A stretch of DNA of 54,223 bases from an uncultured Caulobacterales bacterium (GTDB lineage Bacteria > Pseudomonadota > Alphaproteobacteria > Caulobacterales > Maricaulaceae), in NCBI GenBank assembly GCA_937928165.1, contig CALFVT010000011.1, positions 1-54,223 of the forward strand. The letters run 5' to 3'. Below are positions 17,245-25,483 of this stretch, in pieces. The first letter of the stretch is position 1. Each line of letters begins with the position of its first letter. Position numbers and translations under genes: made by a program. The notes under the pieces are model-generated. The model made no database searches. It saw nothing but the letters and a program-made list of their open reading frames with translations, and had not been told where the DNA came from.

Positions 17245-19230
17245 ATGACTCATAAGTTTCTAAAAACATTAATGCTAAGTTCTGTCTTGGTTTTGCCCTT
17301 ATTAAGTGTGGCAAATAACGCAAATGCGAAGTCAAATTCCTTACCTGTGGCCTCTGAGCCTTTACCATTAGAATATTGGGCCGTTCGGAGTGCTTTGAAT
17401 AATGTTCAAGTGTCCCCTGATGGTAAACATGTTTCCTTCATGAAGATTAATTCAAAAAAGGGAAACCCTATTGTTGAAATTTACAAAACTTCTGATTTAT
17501 CGAAAGAGCCCGTTCGGTTTAATGCAGGTAATCTTGAAATCACAGGTTACAACTGGATTTCTGATGAAGAAATGATCGTATCTTTCCGTGGGCAAGTGAG
17601 TAAAAAGATTAAAGGCTTTAATCAAGGTGCTTTTAAGAATAAACTCGCATTATATAGCTTAGAAACAGGTAAGTTTAACGAGCTAACTAATGATAATTTA
17701 TCAATTAGTCTTGTGAATGCTTTGCCAGATGAAAAAGATACGGTTCTTGTAAATTATAGTGAATTTAAAGAAGGGCAGAGCTTTAGAATCCCGTCTTATT
17801 ATAAGATGAATGTTAAAACGCGGGCTAAGACACTGGCTTTGAAAGGCGTCCAAGGCCGCGGGGGTTATCGATTTGATTCAAAGGGGAATGCTCGAATTTC
17901 TGCGACATTTGATAACGCGGCCGAAGAGACTGTGTTTGAATACCGTAAACCTGGTGAAACGAAGTGGACTGAATATTACCGTCAAAGTATTCATGATTGG
18001 GATGAGTTTCGTTATGCTGGATTGGTCGAAGGTAATGACGATCAAATATATGTGATTGCAAATAATGGCCAAGATAAAGCGAGCTTATGGCGTTATAATT
18101 TAAGCACAAAATCTTTTGGTGAACAGGTCTTTAAACATAATGATGTCGACCTTCAATCGACCATGAGGCATACTAATTCTTGGAAAAACCCAGGCATTGT
18201 AACGGGTGTGAGTTATTTCAAAGATAAATTTCATAGACATTTTTTCGATAAATCCGAAGAAGCTATGATGAAGCAGTTTGAAGGCGTTATTCCAAACGCT
18301 CATCTTACATCGATTACAAGCCGTTCAAAAGACGGCAATGTAATGGTGGTAAGAAATATAGGGCCAAAAGACCCTGGTACGTTTTATATTTTCAATAATG
18401 GTAAATTCAGCAAGCTTGGCAGTGTGAATGGCCTTTTGAAACCGAGTGATTTATCTGAATTAGAATATATTACTTACACAGCGCGTGATGGTAAAAAAAT
18501 ACCGGGCTTTGTAACAAAACCAAATGGGCCGGGGCCGCACCCTCTTGTTGTAATGCCGCATGGAGGACCTTTCATTGGGGAGGTTATTGTTTTTGACGAA
18601 TGGGCTCAATTACTAGCTAATAATGGCTATATGGTTCTGCAACCTCAATATCGTGGATCGAAAAACTACGGCCTTGATTTTTATAAATCTGCTTTCATTG
18701 ACGGCGGTGAAGGCGGCGGAAAAATGCAAGATGATAAAGATGACGGCGTCAAATATCTTATCGACAAAGGCCTTGTCGACCCTGACCGTGTGGCTATGTT
18801 TGGTTGGTCATATGGTGGTTATGCGGCATTAGTTGCGGCCTCGCGTCCTGATAATCTTTATCAATGCGTGATTGCCGGCGCAGCGGTCGCGGATAATGAG
18901 CAGCAAGTTAATTATTATAGCGACCGTATCAGAGGTATTCAAAAAATTGAGCAACTTAACTTTTGGAATGACTCGGTCAACCCAATTAAAGAAGCGGAAA
19001 ATGTAAATGTTCCGCTTTTATTGATCCATGGTTCTATTGATCAAAGAGTGCCGATTAAGCATTCTGAAAGATATAAGAAAGTTTTGGATAAGGCCGGAAA
19101 AAACTATAAATATTTAAAGCTTAAAGATGCTGATCATTTTAGTAATACGCTTTTTTATGATCATAAGATAAAATTCTATCCTGAAATGATTGATTACCTT
19201 AAAAATGATTGTGGGCCTGACGGCTTATAA
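17245..19230 (+). CDS. S9-family secreted peptidase
   Basis: This 661-residue peptidase has a signal peptide (hydrophobic 10-24, Ala-rich cleavage near NANA). The N-terminal propeller-like region is followed by an alpha/beta-hydrolase domain with Ser522 in GWSYGGY, Asp599 in HGSIDQR and His631 in DADHFS. PHGGPF supplies the oxyanion-side motif. It probably cleaves peptides in the periplasm. It follows the TonB-dependent receptor across a terminator, with its own GGAG ribosome site, and could process what the receptor imports. Its sequence is more AT-rich than its neighbours by eye. It is related to the peptidase at 143-2104 but not a close copy. Confidence 0.93.
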   Translation: MTHKFLKTLMLSSVLVLPLLSVANNANAKSNSLPVASEPLPLEYWAVRSALNNVQVSPDGKHVSFMKINSKKGNPIVEIYKTSDLSKEPVRFNAGNLEITGYNWISDEEMIVSFRGQVSKKIKGFNQGAFKNKLALYSLETGKFNELTNDNLSISLVNALPDEKDTVLVNYSEFKEGQSFRIPSYYKMNVKTRAKTLALKGVQGRGGYRFDSKGNARISATFDNAAEETVFEYRKPGETKWTEYYRQSIHDWDEFRYAGLVEGNDDQIYVIANNGQDKASLWRYNLSTKSFGEQVFKHNDVDLQSTMRHTNSWKNPGIVTGVSYFKDKFHRHFFDKSEEAMMKQFEGVIPNAHLTSITSRSKDGNVMVVRNIGPKDPGTFYIFNNGKFSKLGSVNGLLKPSDLSELEYITYTARDGKKIPGFVTKPNGPGPHPLVVMPHGGPFIGEVIVFDEWAQLLANNGYMVLQPQYRGSKNYGLDFYKSAFIDGGEGGGKMQDDKDDGVKYLIDKGLVDPDRVAMFGWSYGGYAALVAASRPDNLYQCVIAGAAVADNEQQVNYYSDRIRGIQKIEQLNFWNDSVNPIKEAENVNVPLLLIHGSIDQRVPIKHSERYKKVLDKAGKNYKYLKLKDADHFSNTLFYDHKIKFYPEMIDYLKNDCGPDGL

Positions 19231-19245
19231 TTATATGATTTACAG

Positions 19246-19275
19246 CCGCGAAACTTTTGTTTCGCGGTTTTTTTT
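19246..19275 (+). terminator. Rho-independent terminator after S9 peptidase
   Basis: CCGCGAAAC and GTTTCGCGG form a perfect 9-bp stem with a TTTT loop, followed by eight T. Confidence 0.9.
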
Positions 19276-19460
19276 ATGTTCTGTTTAATTAGTATGCCCC
19301 TATAAAGCTGTCTTTGAGGCATTAATGGTTTTGGGCTAACTATTTTGTTAAGATTAGTTTATGTGACAAATTAGATGAAATAGTGTATAAGTCTTACAAA
19401 TACTGGATTATTTGATTTGTGATAATAGAATTGTAAGAATTCAACTGCAGGGTAATTAAG

Positions 19461-20702
19461 ATGTCTATCAAAATTAAAAGCCTAGCTATAATTACGTCAG
19501 CAATATCAAGTGCAGCCTTATTATCCTCAGGTCATGTATATGCACAGGTTAATAATGTTGAACATAGTTCATCTCAGATCGTTCAAACATTAAATAGCGG
19601 TAGCCAAGCCTTACCCGCCAGAGATTATTCATTATTCACGCCAAGACCTAATGATCGTAAGCGGTCTATGGACTATAGCATTTTGGATGAGGCGCTAGAT
19701 AAAGTTGTTATCGACCTTGGCCCATCTACGCGTATTTGGCAATCGCGGCCTGTTGGTGATACGGGAACGCGATTTAAACGTGGGCATAAATCGCCTTTTC
19801 GCCTTGAAGGCAAAAGGTTTACGTTTTCCTTTATTAATGAGGACTATGCAACGGGGTTAACGGAATATAGGCAAGACCTCGAAAATATTGCGACCAAGCA
19901 CGATATTGCAACATTCCCTAAAGAGGAACAATTAGCGTTTTGGTTTAACCTTCATAACATTGCTGTTCTTGAGCAAATTGCTCTTAAATACCCTGTCAAA
20001 AGGCCTCAGAATATAAATGTGGTTACACCTTATGGTAATAGGAAATTAGACGAAGCCAAATTTATCAATATTAAGGGGCAATATCTCTCATTACGTGATA
20101 TACGTGAAGAGATCGTCTATAAAAATTGGGATAATCCCGATGTGATTTATGGATTTTTTCGTGGTGATATTGGAAGCCCTTCTATTCAAGAATATGCATT
20201 TACCGCTGACCGTATAGATTACATATTGGAGAGTAATGCCGATGACTTTATTAACTCTTTACGAGGATATAGAAAGTCAAAGGGGTATGGCGAAGTCTCG
20301 AAAATTTTAAAAGAAGACGGCCGGTTTTTCTTTCCAAATGGCGATATGGATTTAAAAAAACATTTACTGAAACATGCGAAAAAAGAACTGCAGTCTGAGA
20401 TAAATAACTTAACAGTTTTCAAGGCGGCCCGCTATGAAACTGTTATTGCTGATTTAGCTGGCGGAGATTGGCAGAGAACTAAAAACCTGAATGTTCAATC
20501 AAGTGTCCCATTCGATTTTAATGAAGGTAATTTATCACCTGAAATAACTCGACTACTCCGTGAGTTACGCCAGAAATACCAAGTGCTACGACAGCAGGGC
20601 GTGATTGGTCCTGTGTTAAACGGAACGGTTACAATTATTGATATTGAGACTGATGACGAAAATGAAAGCTCAGATAGTTCTGTCCCTGATGTGACAGAAT
20701 AG
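19461..20702 (+). CDS. DUF547 domain-containing secreted protein
   Basis: This 413-residue protein has a signal peptide (cleavage near VYAQ, residues 26-29). The DUF547 domain spans residues about 125-260: LAFWFNLHNIAVLEQIALKY is the characteristic start, and a YLSLRDIREEIV and YGFFRGDIGSP follow. The family is of unknown function, with some structural resemblance proposed to papain-like enzymes, which I cannot test here. The C-terminal part is acidic and probably disordered. It sits after the receptor-peptidase pair and is enclosed by terminators, so it is probably transcribed alone. Confidence 0.85.
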   Translation: MSIKIKSLAIITSAISSAALLSSGHVYAQVNNVEHSSSQIVQTLNSGSQALPARDYSLFTPRPNDRKRSMDYSILDEALDKVVIDLGPSTRIWQSRPVGDTGTRFKRGHKSPFRLEGKRFTFSFINEDYATGLTEYRQDLENIATKHDIATFPKEEQLAFWFNLHNIAVLEQIALKYPVKRPQNINVVTPYGNRKLDEAKFINIKGQYLSLRDIREEIVYKNWDNPDVIYGFFRGDIGSPSIQEYAFTADRIDYILESNADDFINSLRGYRKSKGYGEVSKILKEDGRFFFPNGDMDLKKHLLKHAKKELQSEINNLTVFKAARYETVIADLAGGDWQRTKNLNVQSSVPFDFNEGNLSPEITRLLRELRQKYQVLRQQGVIGPVLNGTVTIIDIETDDENESSDSSVPDVTE

Positions 20703-20725
20703 AGTCCTCAGCCTTATTAAAACAA

Positions 20726-20756
20726 AAAAGGGATGCGTCATTATTGCGTCCCTTTT
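20726..20756 (+). terminator. Rho-independent terminator after DUF547 gene
   Basis: AAAAGGGATGC pairs with GCGTCCCTTTT, with one G-T wobble, and the distal arm ends in T residues. Confidence 0.75.
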
Positions 20757-20837
20757 CTTATTTCATAATGCGAGTTATATTTTTGGAGCCTTTTAAAGGT
20801 ATTTGTAGATTACTATTAAATATTTATACATGCGGAG

Positions 20838-21668
20838 ATGGCTTTGAACCTACGGCAGTTTAAACAACGCATGTTGCTATTATCTGGAGTCTTTGCAATG
20901 AGTCTCTCAGCCTCAAAGATGCCGCTTGAAACAAAACTCATTAAGGGCGAAATTGACACGGTTCGTGAAATTGTAGATGGAGACACCCTGTTTTTATCGA
21001 GCGGCCTTAAGGTTCGCTTGTCTGGGATTCAATCTCCGAAACTATCCTTGGGGCGGGATCATGTCGATGACTGGCCATTGGGGCAAGAGGCCAAGGCCGC
21101 CCTATATGAGTTAACACGGGGGCAGACATTAGGCTTATTTTATGGCGGTGAGCGGCGAGACCGTTATGGACGTGCTTTGGCTCAGATCTTTACGCTAAAT
21201 GATGACGGGTCGCAGGACTTATATATTCAAGAAGAAATGCTAAAGCGGGGCCTGGCGCGTGTTTATACATGGCCTGATACTTTTCAAGACTCTGCGCGGT
21301 TACTGGCAGCAGAAGCCGGCGCAAGGCGTCAAAAGAAAGGCATATGGGCGTTAGATTTTTATAAGATACGCCGGCCAACCCCAAATATTCTTGCGCAAGA
21401 TGTAGATAGTTTTCAACTGGTGGAAGGGATTGTCACATCGAGCGCGGAAATTCGCGGCCGTATCTATCTTAACTTTGGTGCAGATTATAAAACAGATTTT
21501 ACTATTGTTATTGATGCGGATGCCCGAAAGCATTTTGAAACGGTTGATTACGATCTTTTAAAATTGGAAGGGGCGAAACTGCGGGTAAGAGGTTGGATAG
21601 AGCTTAAAAACGGGCCAAGTATATGGCTCACACATCCAGAGCCATTAGAGTTATTAGACCGCCGTTAA
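20838..21668 (+). CDS. Staphylococcal-nuclease-fold protein with altered active site
   Basis: This 276-residue exported protein has a hydrophobic N-terminus (residues 12-25) and an SNase domain at about 40-175. VDGDT (Asp49), VRL (Arg60) and RDRYGRALA keep three classical positions. The motif GIDxPE, which supplies a calcium ligand and the general base, reads GIQSPK, so both are replaced (Gln65, Lys68). I recall alphaproteobacterial relatives with a similar GIQxPKL form, so this may be a conserved non-nuclease branch. A C-terminal beta-rich domain follows (YLNFGADYKTDFTIVI near 212-227). Its last 15 bases overlap the convergent gene at 21654. Confidence 0.85.
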   Translation: MALNLRQFKQRMLLLSGVFAMSLSASKMPLETKLIKGEIDTVREIVDGDTLFLSSGLKVRLSGIQSPKLSLGRDHVDDWPLGQEAKAALYELTRGQTLGLFYGGERRDRYGRALAQIFTLNDDGSQDLYIQEEMLKRGLARVYTWPDTFQDSARLLAAEAGARRQKKGIWALDFYKIRRPTPNILAQDVDSFQLVEGIVTSSAEIRGRIYLNFGADYKTDFTIVIDADARKHFETVDYDLLKLEGAKLRVRGWIELKNGPSIWLTHPEPLELLDRR

Positions 21669-22058
21669 AGGCTGACAATTTATATCATTTAAGATTATTT
21701 TTTTTTGTGTATCTTTTCGAATTAAATAACATTCAGGGCCTGCCATCATAAGCTCAAATAATATGGGAACAGCGAAGTCTTGCTGATTAAAAGGGGCGCC
21801 GTTAGGGCTTATGCTTTTAACGGGAAGAACACTTATTACCGAAGAGCGGTTCCAATCCGTCGCGCCAAAAACAATATTCTTGCGCTTCATATCATTTTCT
21901 ATGGCTGATTTAATGCGGTAGAGCGAGGCGTCATCGGCCTTAACAAGCTGTGCGGCTTGAGGCTCTGGTGCGGCTGATATTGTGTGGCAGGATGATGTAA
22001 GCGTAGCGGCCAAATATATGAGCCGCTGGAGATGATGTGATAATATGTTCTTAGCCAT
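21654..22058 (-). CDS. Small exported protein of unknown family
   Basis: This 134-residue protein has a hydrophobic N-terminus with a possible lipobox (LTSSC, Cys24) or an AxA-type cleavage just after it. The rest is a mixed alpha/beta domain with three further Cys-free motifs and a late Cys pair (PECYLIR and DINCQPL) that could form a disulfide. No family was recognised. It starts 8 bp after the S41 peptidase stop, so the two are probably one transcript. Its ribosome site is weak. Confidence 0.6.
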   Translation of the reverse strand: MAKNILSHHLQRLIYLAATLTSSCHTISAAPEPQAAQLVKADDASLYRIKSAIENDMKRKNIVFGATDWNRSSVISVLPVKSISPNGAPFNQQDFAVPILFELMMAGPECYLIRKDTQKKIILNDINCQPLTAV

Positions 22059-22066
22059 AATTATGT

Positions 22067-23737
22067 TTAAGGCCGGTCATCAGGCATTGTTGCGTCAAGA
22101 TAGCTATCTACTGTAATCTCTAACGGATCACCTATCGTCTCTATGGCCCCAAAAGCTCCCGGGGCGCTTAAGACTTTTGTATAATTTGCATCTGCAGATT
22201 TACTATTATTTGCATTTATAGGGCAGCTATTATTATCTCGGAAAAAAAGTGCAGTGGAAAACAAAGCTTCTTCTGGGTCACCAAGCTCCCGGCTTAGATC
22301 ATCTGAAACCGTACACCCGGGGGATTTTTCGCTAAATCTATTTGTTGAATCATTGGGTGAAAACCCGTCGGAGTAATCGCCAAATCCAACATCATTAACG
22401 GAGCGGAACTGAATCGTAAAATAAGTCCGGCCGCAATTATCCGTAGGCAAAAACCCATAAGGTTTCCCGCAAGTCGTATCACCAATTAATATAACCTCAA
22501 ACCCAATACCGCGAAGGCTATTTATAACGAGCTCACTGGCGCTACATGTACCCTCTGTTGATAAAATGAAAACGCGAGGCAGGTCTACGGTCGCTAAAGG
22601 CTCACCGGAGGGTACGGAAAAGCCCACTCCTTCATTGAAAAACGGAAAAGGTTCGACGACCTCACCTGTTATAGGATTACGGTTGCCTGCGGCTTCATTA
22701 TATTGAAGCAGGCTCGCTGTACGTCCGCGTGTTCTCTGCCGGCCTGCAATCATAAACCCAAGCTGGGCGGCCACCGCAACAAGTCCGCCGCCATTATAGC
22801 GAAGGTCAAGCACGAGATCGTCAATATTCTCATCCTCTAGCTCCGCAAAAGCATTATTAAGGGAGCGCTCTGATTCTAAAGGGCTAAAGGTATTAAACAG
22901 CATATAACCGACGCGGCCAGTCGGCGTATCAACGATCCGAGTGCGGTTCACGGGGGATTGGGCAATATCTGCAGACTGTATGGTAAAGGTTCGGTCCGAT
23001 GTAGCGCCAGCGTCGCGTACAGTGAATGTGTGTGTTTCACCTGCGCGTGCGGGGGATAACCCTGCGTTTAAAGCAGCTGTATCAGTCCCATTGATAACAT
23101 CGACGCCGTCGATCGTTATAAGGCGCGTGCCGCGCGGAAAGTTCACTTGACCATTTTGTGCCTGCGAAGCGGGTGAATTAGGTTCAGTGAATAATACTCT
23201 TATATCTCGCGGCGGCGTATTTCGTAGAAAGCTAAACCGGGCCCCATAACCTGATGAAGCGACAGAATTTCTATTTTCAAAAAATTCTTCTGTTGATTGG
23301 CTAAAGTGGAAATCATCTTTCTCGCGGCCTGAACCGGTTTCAGATAACTCATTTGTTTTTAGGATATCGAAATAAGGAACGCGGCCCGTAACCGTATCGG
23401 GGTCTGTATCAATGATTTCGTCATTCCAAAGATAGGTTTCATCGGACCATGAGCGAAGCCAAAACTTTTCTAATCGTTCTGACCCGGCCTGGTCAGGCCA
23501 TGGGTTGCCGTCTGGGTTGTTTCCGCTGCGCGGGTTTTCGCATTGCGCCACAAAATCTTCCATCGGCGCAAAGACACCAGGGGTGAAACTGACGCTGCCC
23601 TGGACGGGCGGCGGGGGAGGAGGGGGCGGGCCTTGTGCGATAGCTGAATTTGGGGAGCTTCCGCCACCGCCGCCGCAAGATGTGAGGGCAAGCCCAAGGG
23701 CAATGAATGAGATGGACGTGATCGTTTTAAACGACAT
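22067..23737 (-). CDS. S41-family peptidase lipoprotein
   Basis: This 556-residue protein has a lipobox LALTSC (Cys21), then GGGGGSS and an eight-proline run. A PDZ-like region around 170-250 (LFTEPNSPASQAQ, GTRLITIDGVDV) precedes the S41 catalytic domain. DLVLDLRYNGGG is the typical beta-strand. TCSASELVINSL holds the nucleophilic Ser and GDTTCGKPYG the Lys of the Ser-Lys dyad. C-terminal-processing-type peptidases of this family cleave misfolded or signalling proteins in the periplasm. A GGGAG ribosome site precedes the start. The polyproline codons imply EF-P dependence. Confidence 0.93.
   Translation of the reverse strand: MSFKTITSISFIALGLALTSCGGGGGSSPNSAIAQGPPPPPPPPVQGSVSFTPGVFAPMEDFVAQCENPRSGNNPDGNPWPDQAGSERLEKFWLRSWSDETYLWNDEIIDTDPDTVTGRVPYFDILKTNELSETGSGREKDDFHFSQSTEEFFENRNSVASSGYGARFSFLRNTPPRDIRVLFTEPNSPASQAQNGQVNFPRGTRLITIDGVDVINGTDTAALNAGLSPARAGETHTFTVRDAGATSDRTFTIQSADIAQSPVNRTRIVDTPTGRVGYMLFNTFSPLESERSLNNAFAELEDENIDDLVLDLRYNGGGLVAVAAQLGFMIAGRQRTRGRTASLLQYNEAAGNRNPITGEVVEPFPFFNEGVGFSVPSGEPLATVDLPRVFILSTEGTCSASELVINSLRGIGFEVILIGDTTCGKPYGFLPTDNCGRTYFTIQFRSVNDVGFGDYSDGFSPNDSTNRFSEKSPGCTVSDDLSRELGDPEEALFSTALFFRDNNSCPINANNSKSADANYTKVLSAPGAFGAIETIGDPLEITVDSYLDATMPDDRP
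23606..23630 (+). other. G-rich tract with G-quadruplex potential
   Basis: Four G-tracts (GGG, GGGGG, GGGGG, GGG) separated by 1-4 bases lie on the plus strand, the template strand of the S41 peptidase gene, where they encode its polyproline run. Whether a quadruplex forms is not known. Confidence 0.45.
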
Positions 23738-23812
23738 ATTATGCTCCCTGCGTAACTCCCCTTTTCTTAATAATAACCTTTCACCGATTAATGTAAAATA
23801 AAAATATCAGAA

Positions 23813-23839
23813 ACAAAAAACACGCCGCATGGGGCGTGT
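23813..23839 (-). terminator. Rho-independent terminator after carD
   Basis: Reading the minus strand, ACACGCC pairs with GGCGTGT across a 6-nt loop, followed by a T run. It lies 45 bp after the carD stop. Confidence 0.85.
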
Positions 23840-23883
23840 CTTAAGTGTAACATAAATTACAGATAGTTAATTTAATACTTGAT

Positions 23884-24477
23884 TTACGCTGCGGCTTCTG
23901 CATCGCCGTCTTCAGCCTTATTTGCGGCTTCTTCTGCGGCTTTAGCGGCTTGGCGGCTACGGGCGATTGATAGTGTTTCAAGGCAGTTTGTCATGGCTGC
24001 ATTATAATCTGTTTTTTGTATGGCGGCGACTTCGCGGACCATGCGGTCAAGGGCGCTTTCATAAAGTTGGCGCTCTGAATAGGATTGTTCAGGCTGCGCA
24101 TCTGTACGGTGAAGATCACGCACGACTTCGGCGACGAGGATTAAGTCGCCGGAGTTGATTTTAGCTTCATATTCTTGCGCGCGCCGACTCCACATTGTGC
24201 GTTTAATACGTGCACGGCCTTTTAATGTGGTGAAGGCGTCTTTTAGAATATTTTCATTGGACAAAGCCCGCATACCAGAAACCGCGGCCTTGGCCGTTGG
24301 AACGCGCAGGGTCATTTTTTCTTGTTCAAATGAGACGACATAAACTTCAATGTCAAATCCTGCGATAACTTCTTGCTCAATACCTGTTACGCGGCCGACG
24401 CCGTGGGCCGGATAGACAATAAATTGGTCTTTTTTAAAACTAACTTTTTTTACTTTTTTAGCAGCCATGTGGGGCAT
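23884..24477 (-). CDS. carD: CarD/CdnL family transcriptional regulator
   Basis: This 197-residue protein has the RNA-polymerase-interacting N-terminal domain of CarD/CdnL (FIVYPAHGVGRVTGIE, then VYVVSFEQEKMTLRVP) and the helical DNA-binding domain (ALDRMVREVAAIQ). CdnL proteins stabilise the open promoter complex, especially at rRNA and biosynthetic promoters. The C-terminal tail is Ala/Glu-rich and likely disordered. A second ATG three codons in (24468) is an alternative start. It lies downstream of fdxA, but a terminator separates them, so it probably has its own promoter. Confidence 0.93.
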   Translation of the reverse strand: MPHMAAKKVKKVSFKKDQFIVYPAHGVGRVTGIEQEVIAGFDIEVYVVSFEQEKMTLRVPTAKAAVSGMRALSNENILKDAFTTLKGRARIKRTMWSRRAQEYEAKINSGDLILVAEVVRDLHRTDAQPEQSYSERQLYESALDRMVREVAAIQKTDYNAAMTNCLETLSIARSRQAAKAAEEAANKAEDGDAEAAA

Positions 24478-24497
24478 AACCTTTTGTTGATGTGTAG

Positions 24498-24521
24498 GCC
24501 CATATGGGCGTGTCTAACACG
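24498..24521. repeat. Two consecutive palindromes before carD
   Basis: GCCCATATGGGC (24498-24509) is a perfect 12-bp palindrome. CGTGT-cta-ACACG (24509-24521) overlaps its last base. Both lie within 45 bp of the carD start, so they could be an operator or leader structure. Confidence 0.5.
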
Positions 24522-24529
24522 TGGTAAAT

Positions 24530-24565
24530 AAAAAAGGCCCGGTTGTTTAAAAGGCAACCGCGCCG
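24530..24565 (-). terminator. Rho-independent terminator after fdxA
   Basis: GGCCCGGTTG (24536-24545) pairs with CAACCGCGCC (24555-24564 region) at nine of ten positions. On the minus strand the stem is followed by six T. Confidence 0.8.
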
Positions 24566-24698
24566 TTATCTAGGCAGCCTCGTAACAGAAAAATGACGAA
24601 AAATCCACTCGTTTCGTGTAAAAAATAAAAACATTTAAAAATATGCGCTAAATTGGCTGTATTAATAAAAATTATATGCCGGACAGGTGAGGAAGGCT

Positions 24699-25040
24699 TT
24701 AATCCCCTTGTCCGGGCTTCTCACTGAAGTATTTTTCAAATTTACCCGTTTCGGATTCATATTTTTGATAATCTGGCAAGGGATCACGCTTGACAGTAAT
24801 ATTGGGCCATAGCTCTGCATATTTTGTATTAATCTCCAGCCATTTACCGTCTGGATCATCTTCCGTATCCGGCACAATGGCGTCAACAGGGCATTCAGGT
24901 TCGCAAACGCCGCAATCAATACATTCATCAGGATGAATGACGAGGAAGTTTTCCCCCTCATAAAAACAGTCAACAGGACAGACTTCAACGCAGTCTGTGA
25001 ATTTGCATTTAACGCATGAATCCTTGACAACATATGTCAT
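24699..25040 (-). CDS. fdxA: 7Fe-8S ferredoxin FdxA
   Basis: An upstream in-frame ATG (25097) exists, but ATG 25040, with AGAGG upstream, gives the standard MTYVVKDSC start and a 113-residue protein. Cysteine motifs are C-x6-C-x3-CP ([14 protein letters not shown] region) and [12 protein letters not shown], which fit one 3Fe-4S and one 4Fe-4S cluster. It is a cytosolic electron carrier. The long C-terminal extension ([15 protein letters not shown]) is standard for FdxA. The order helicase, S4 protein, fdxA, carD is one I recall from many alphaproteobacteria. Confidence 0.95.
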   Translation of the reverse strand: MTYVVKDSCVKCKFTDCVEVCPVDCFYEGENFLVIHPDECIDCGVCEPECPVDAIVPDTEDDPDGKWLEINTKYAELWPNITVKRDPLPDYQKYESETGKFEKYFSEKPGQGD

Positions 25041-25162
25041 GGTAAACCTCTTTGTCTTAATATAGCTGCATCTGGCGAAGTGTAAGGTGTTTGTCAACCA
25101 TTAGTGGCCGTCTGCGGTTTCATGGGTGTAAAACCTAGATTAACACGAGCTTAGTCGGTGCG

Positions 25163-25477
25163 TTAAGCCTGACATCGTTCATAATGTAGCTGCGCCGTTG
25201 ATGCAGGGCCGCGGCGAAGCGGATGTGATATAACTTCGATGTTAATTAATTCTCTTTCGCGCATGAAGGTAATAATATCTCCAGCGCGGACTTTGGCATG
25301 AGGTTTTAAAATGCGTTTCGACTCCCCTTGGCGCGTTAGCCGCACGCGGCCTTTGCGTATCGTGCGTGTTGCCAATGCGCGGGTTTTTAAAAGCCGCGTG
25401 CGAAAGAGCCAAATATCAAGCCTCTGTGTCTCTATTTCATCAGGGCAGGGTAACATCAAAGACGCAGGTTTAGTCAA
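25163..25477 (-). CDS. RNA-binding S4 domain protein (Hsp15-like)
   Basis: This 104-residue protein has an S4 RNA-binding fold: QRLDIWLFRTRLLKTRALA, then RKGRVRLT and VRAGDIITF. It resembles Hsp15, which binds stalled 50S subunits, though assignment to that exact role is inference. It begins 6 bp after the helicase stop, so it is co-transcribed with it. Confidence 0.88.
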   Translation of the reverse strand: MTKPASLMLPCPDEIETQRLDIWLFRTRLLKTRALATRTIRKGRVRLTRQGESKRILKPHAKVRAGDIITFMRERELINIEVISHPLRRGPASTAQLHYERCQA

Positions 25478-25483
25478 GTCCGA

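Noticed and set aside
24662-25033. Alternative frame over fdxA
   Set aside because: The FdxA frame has all the cluster cysteines and a good start; this is its shadow.
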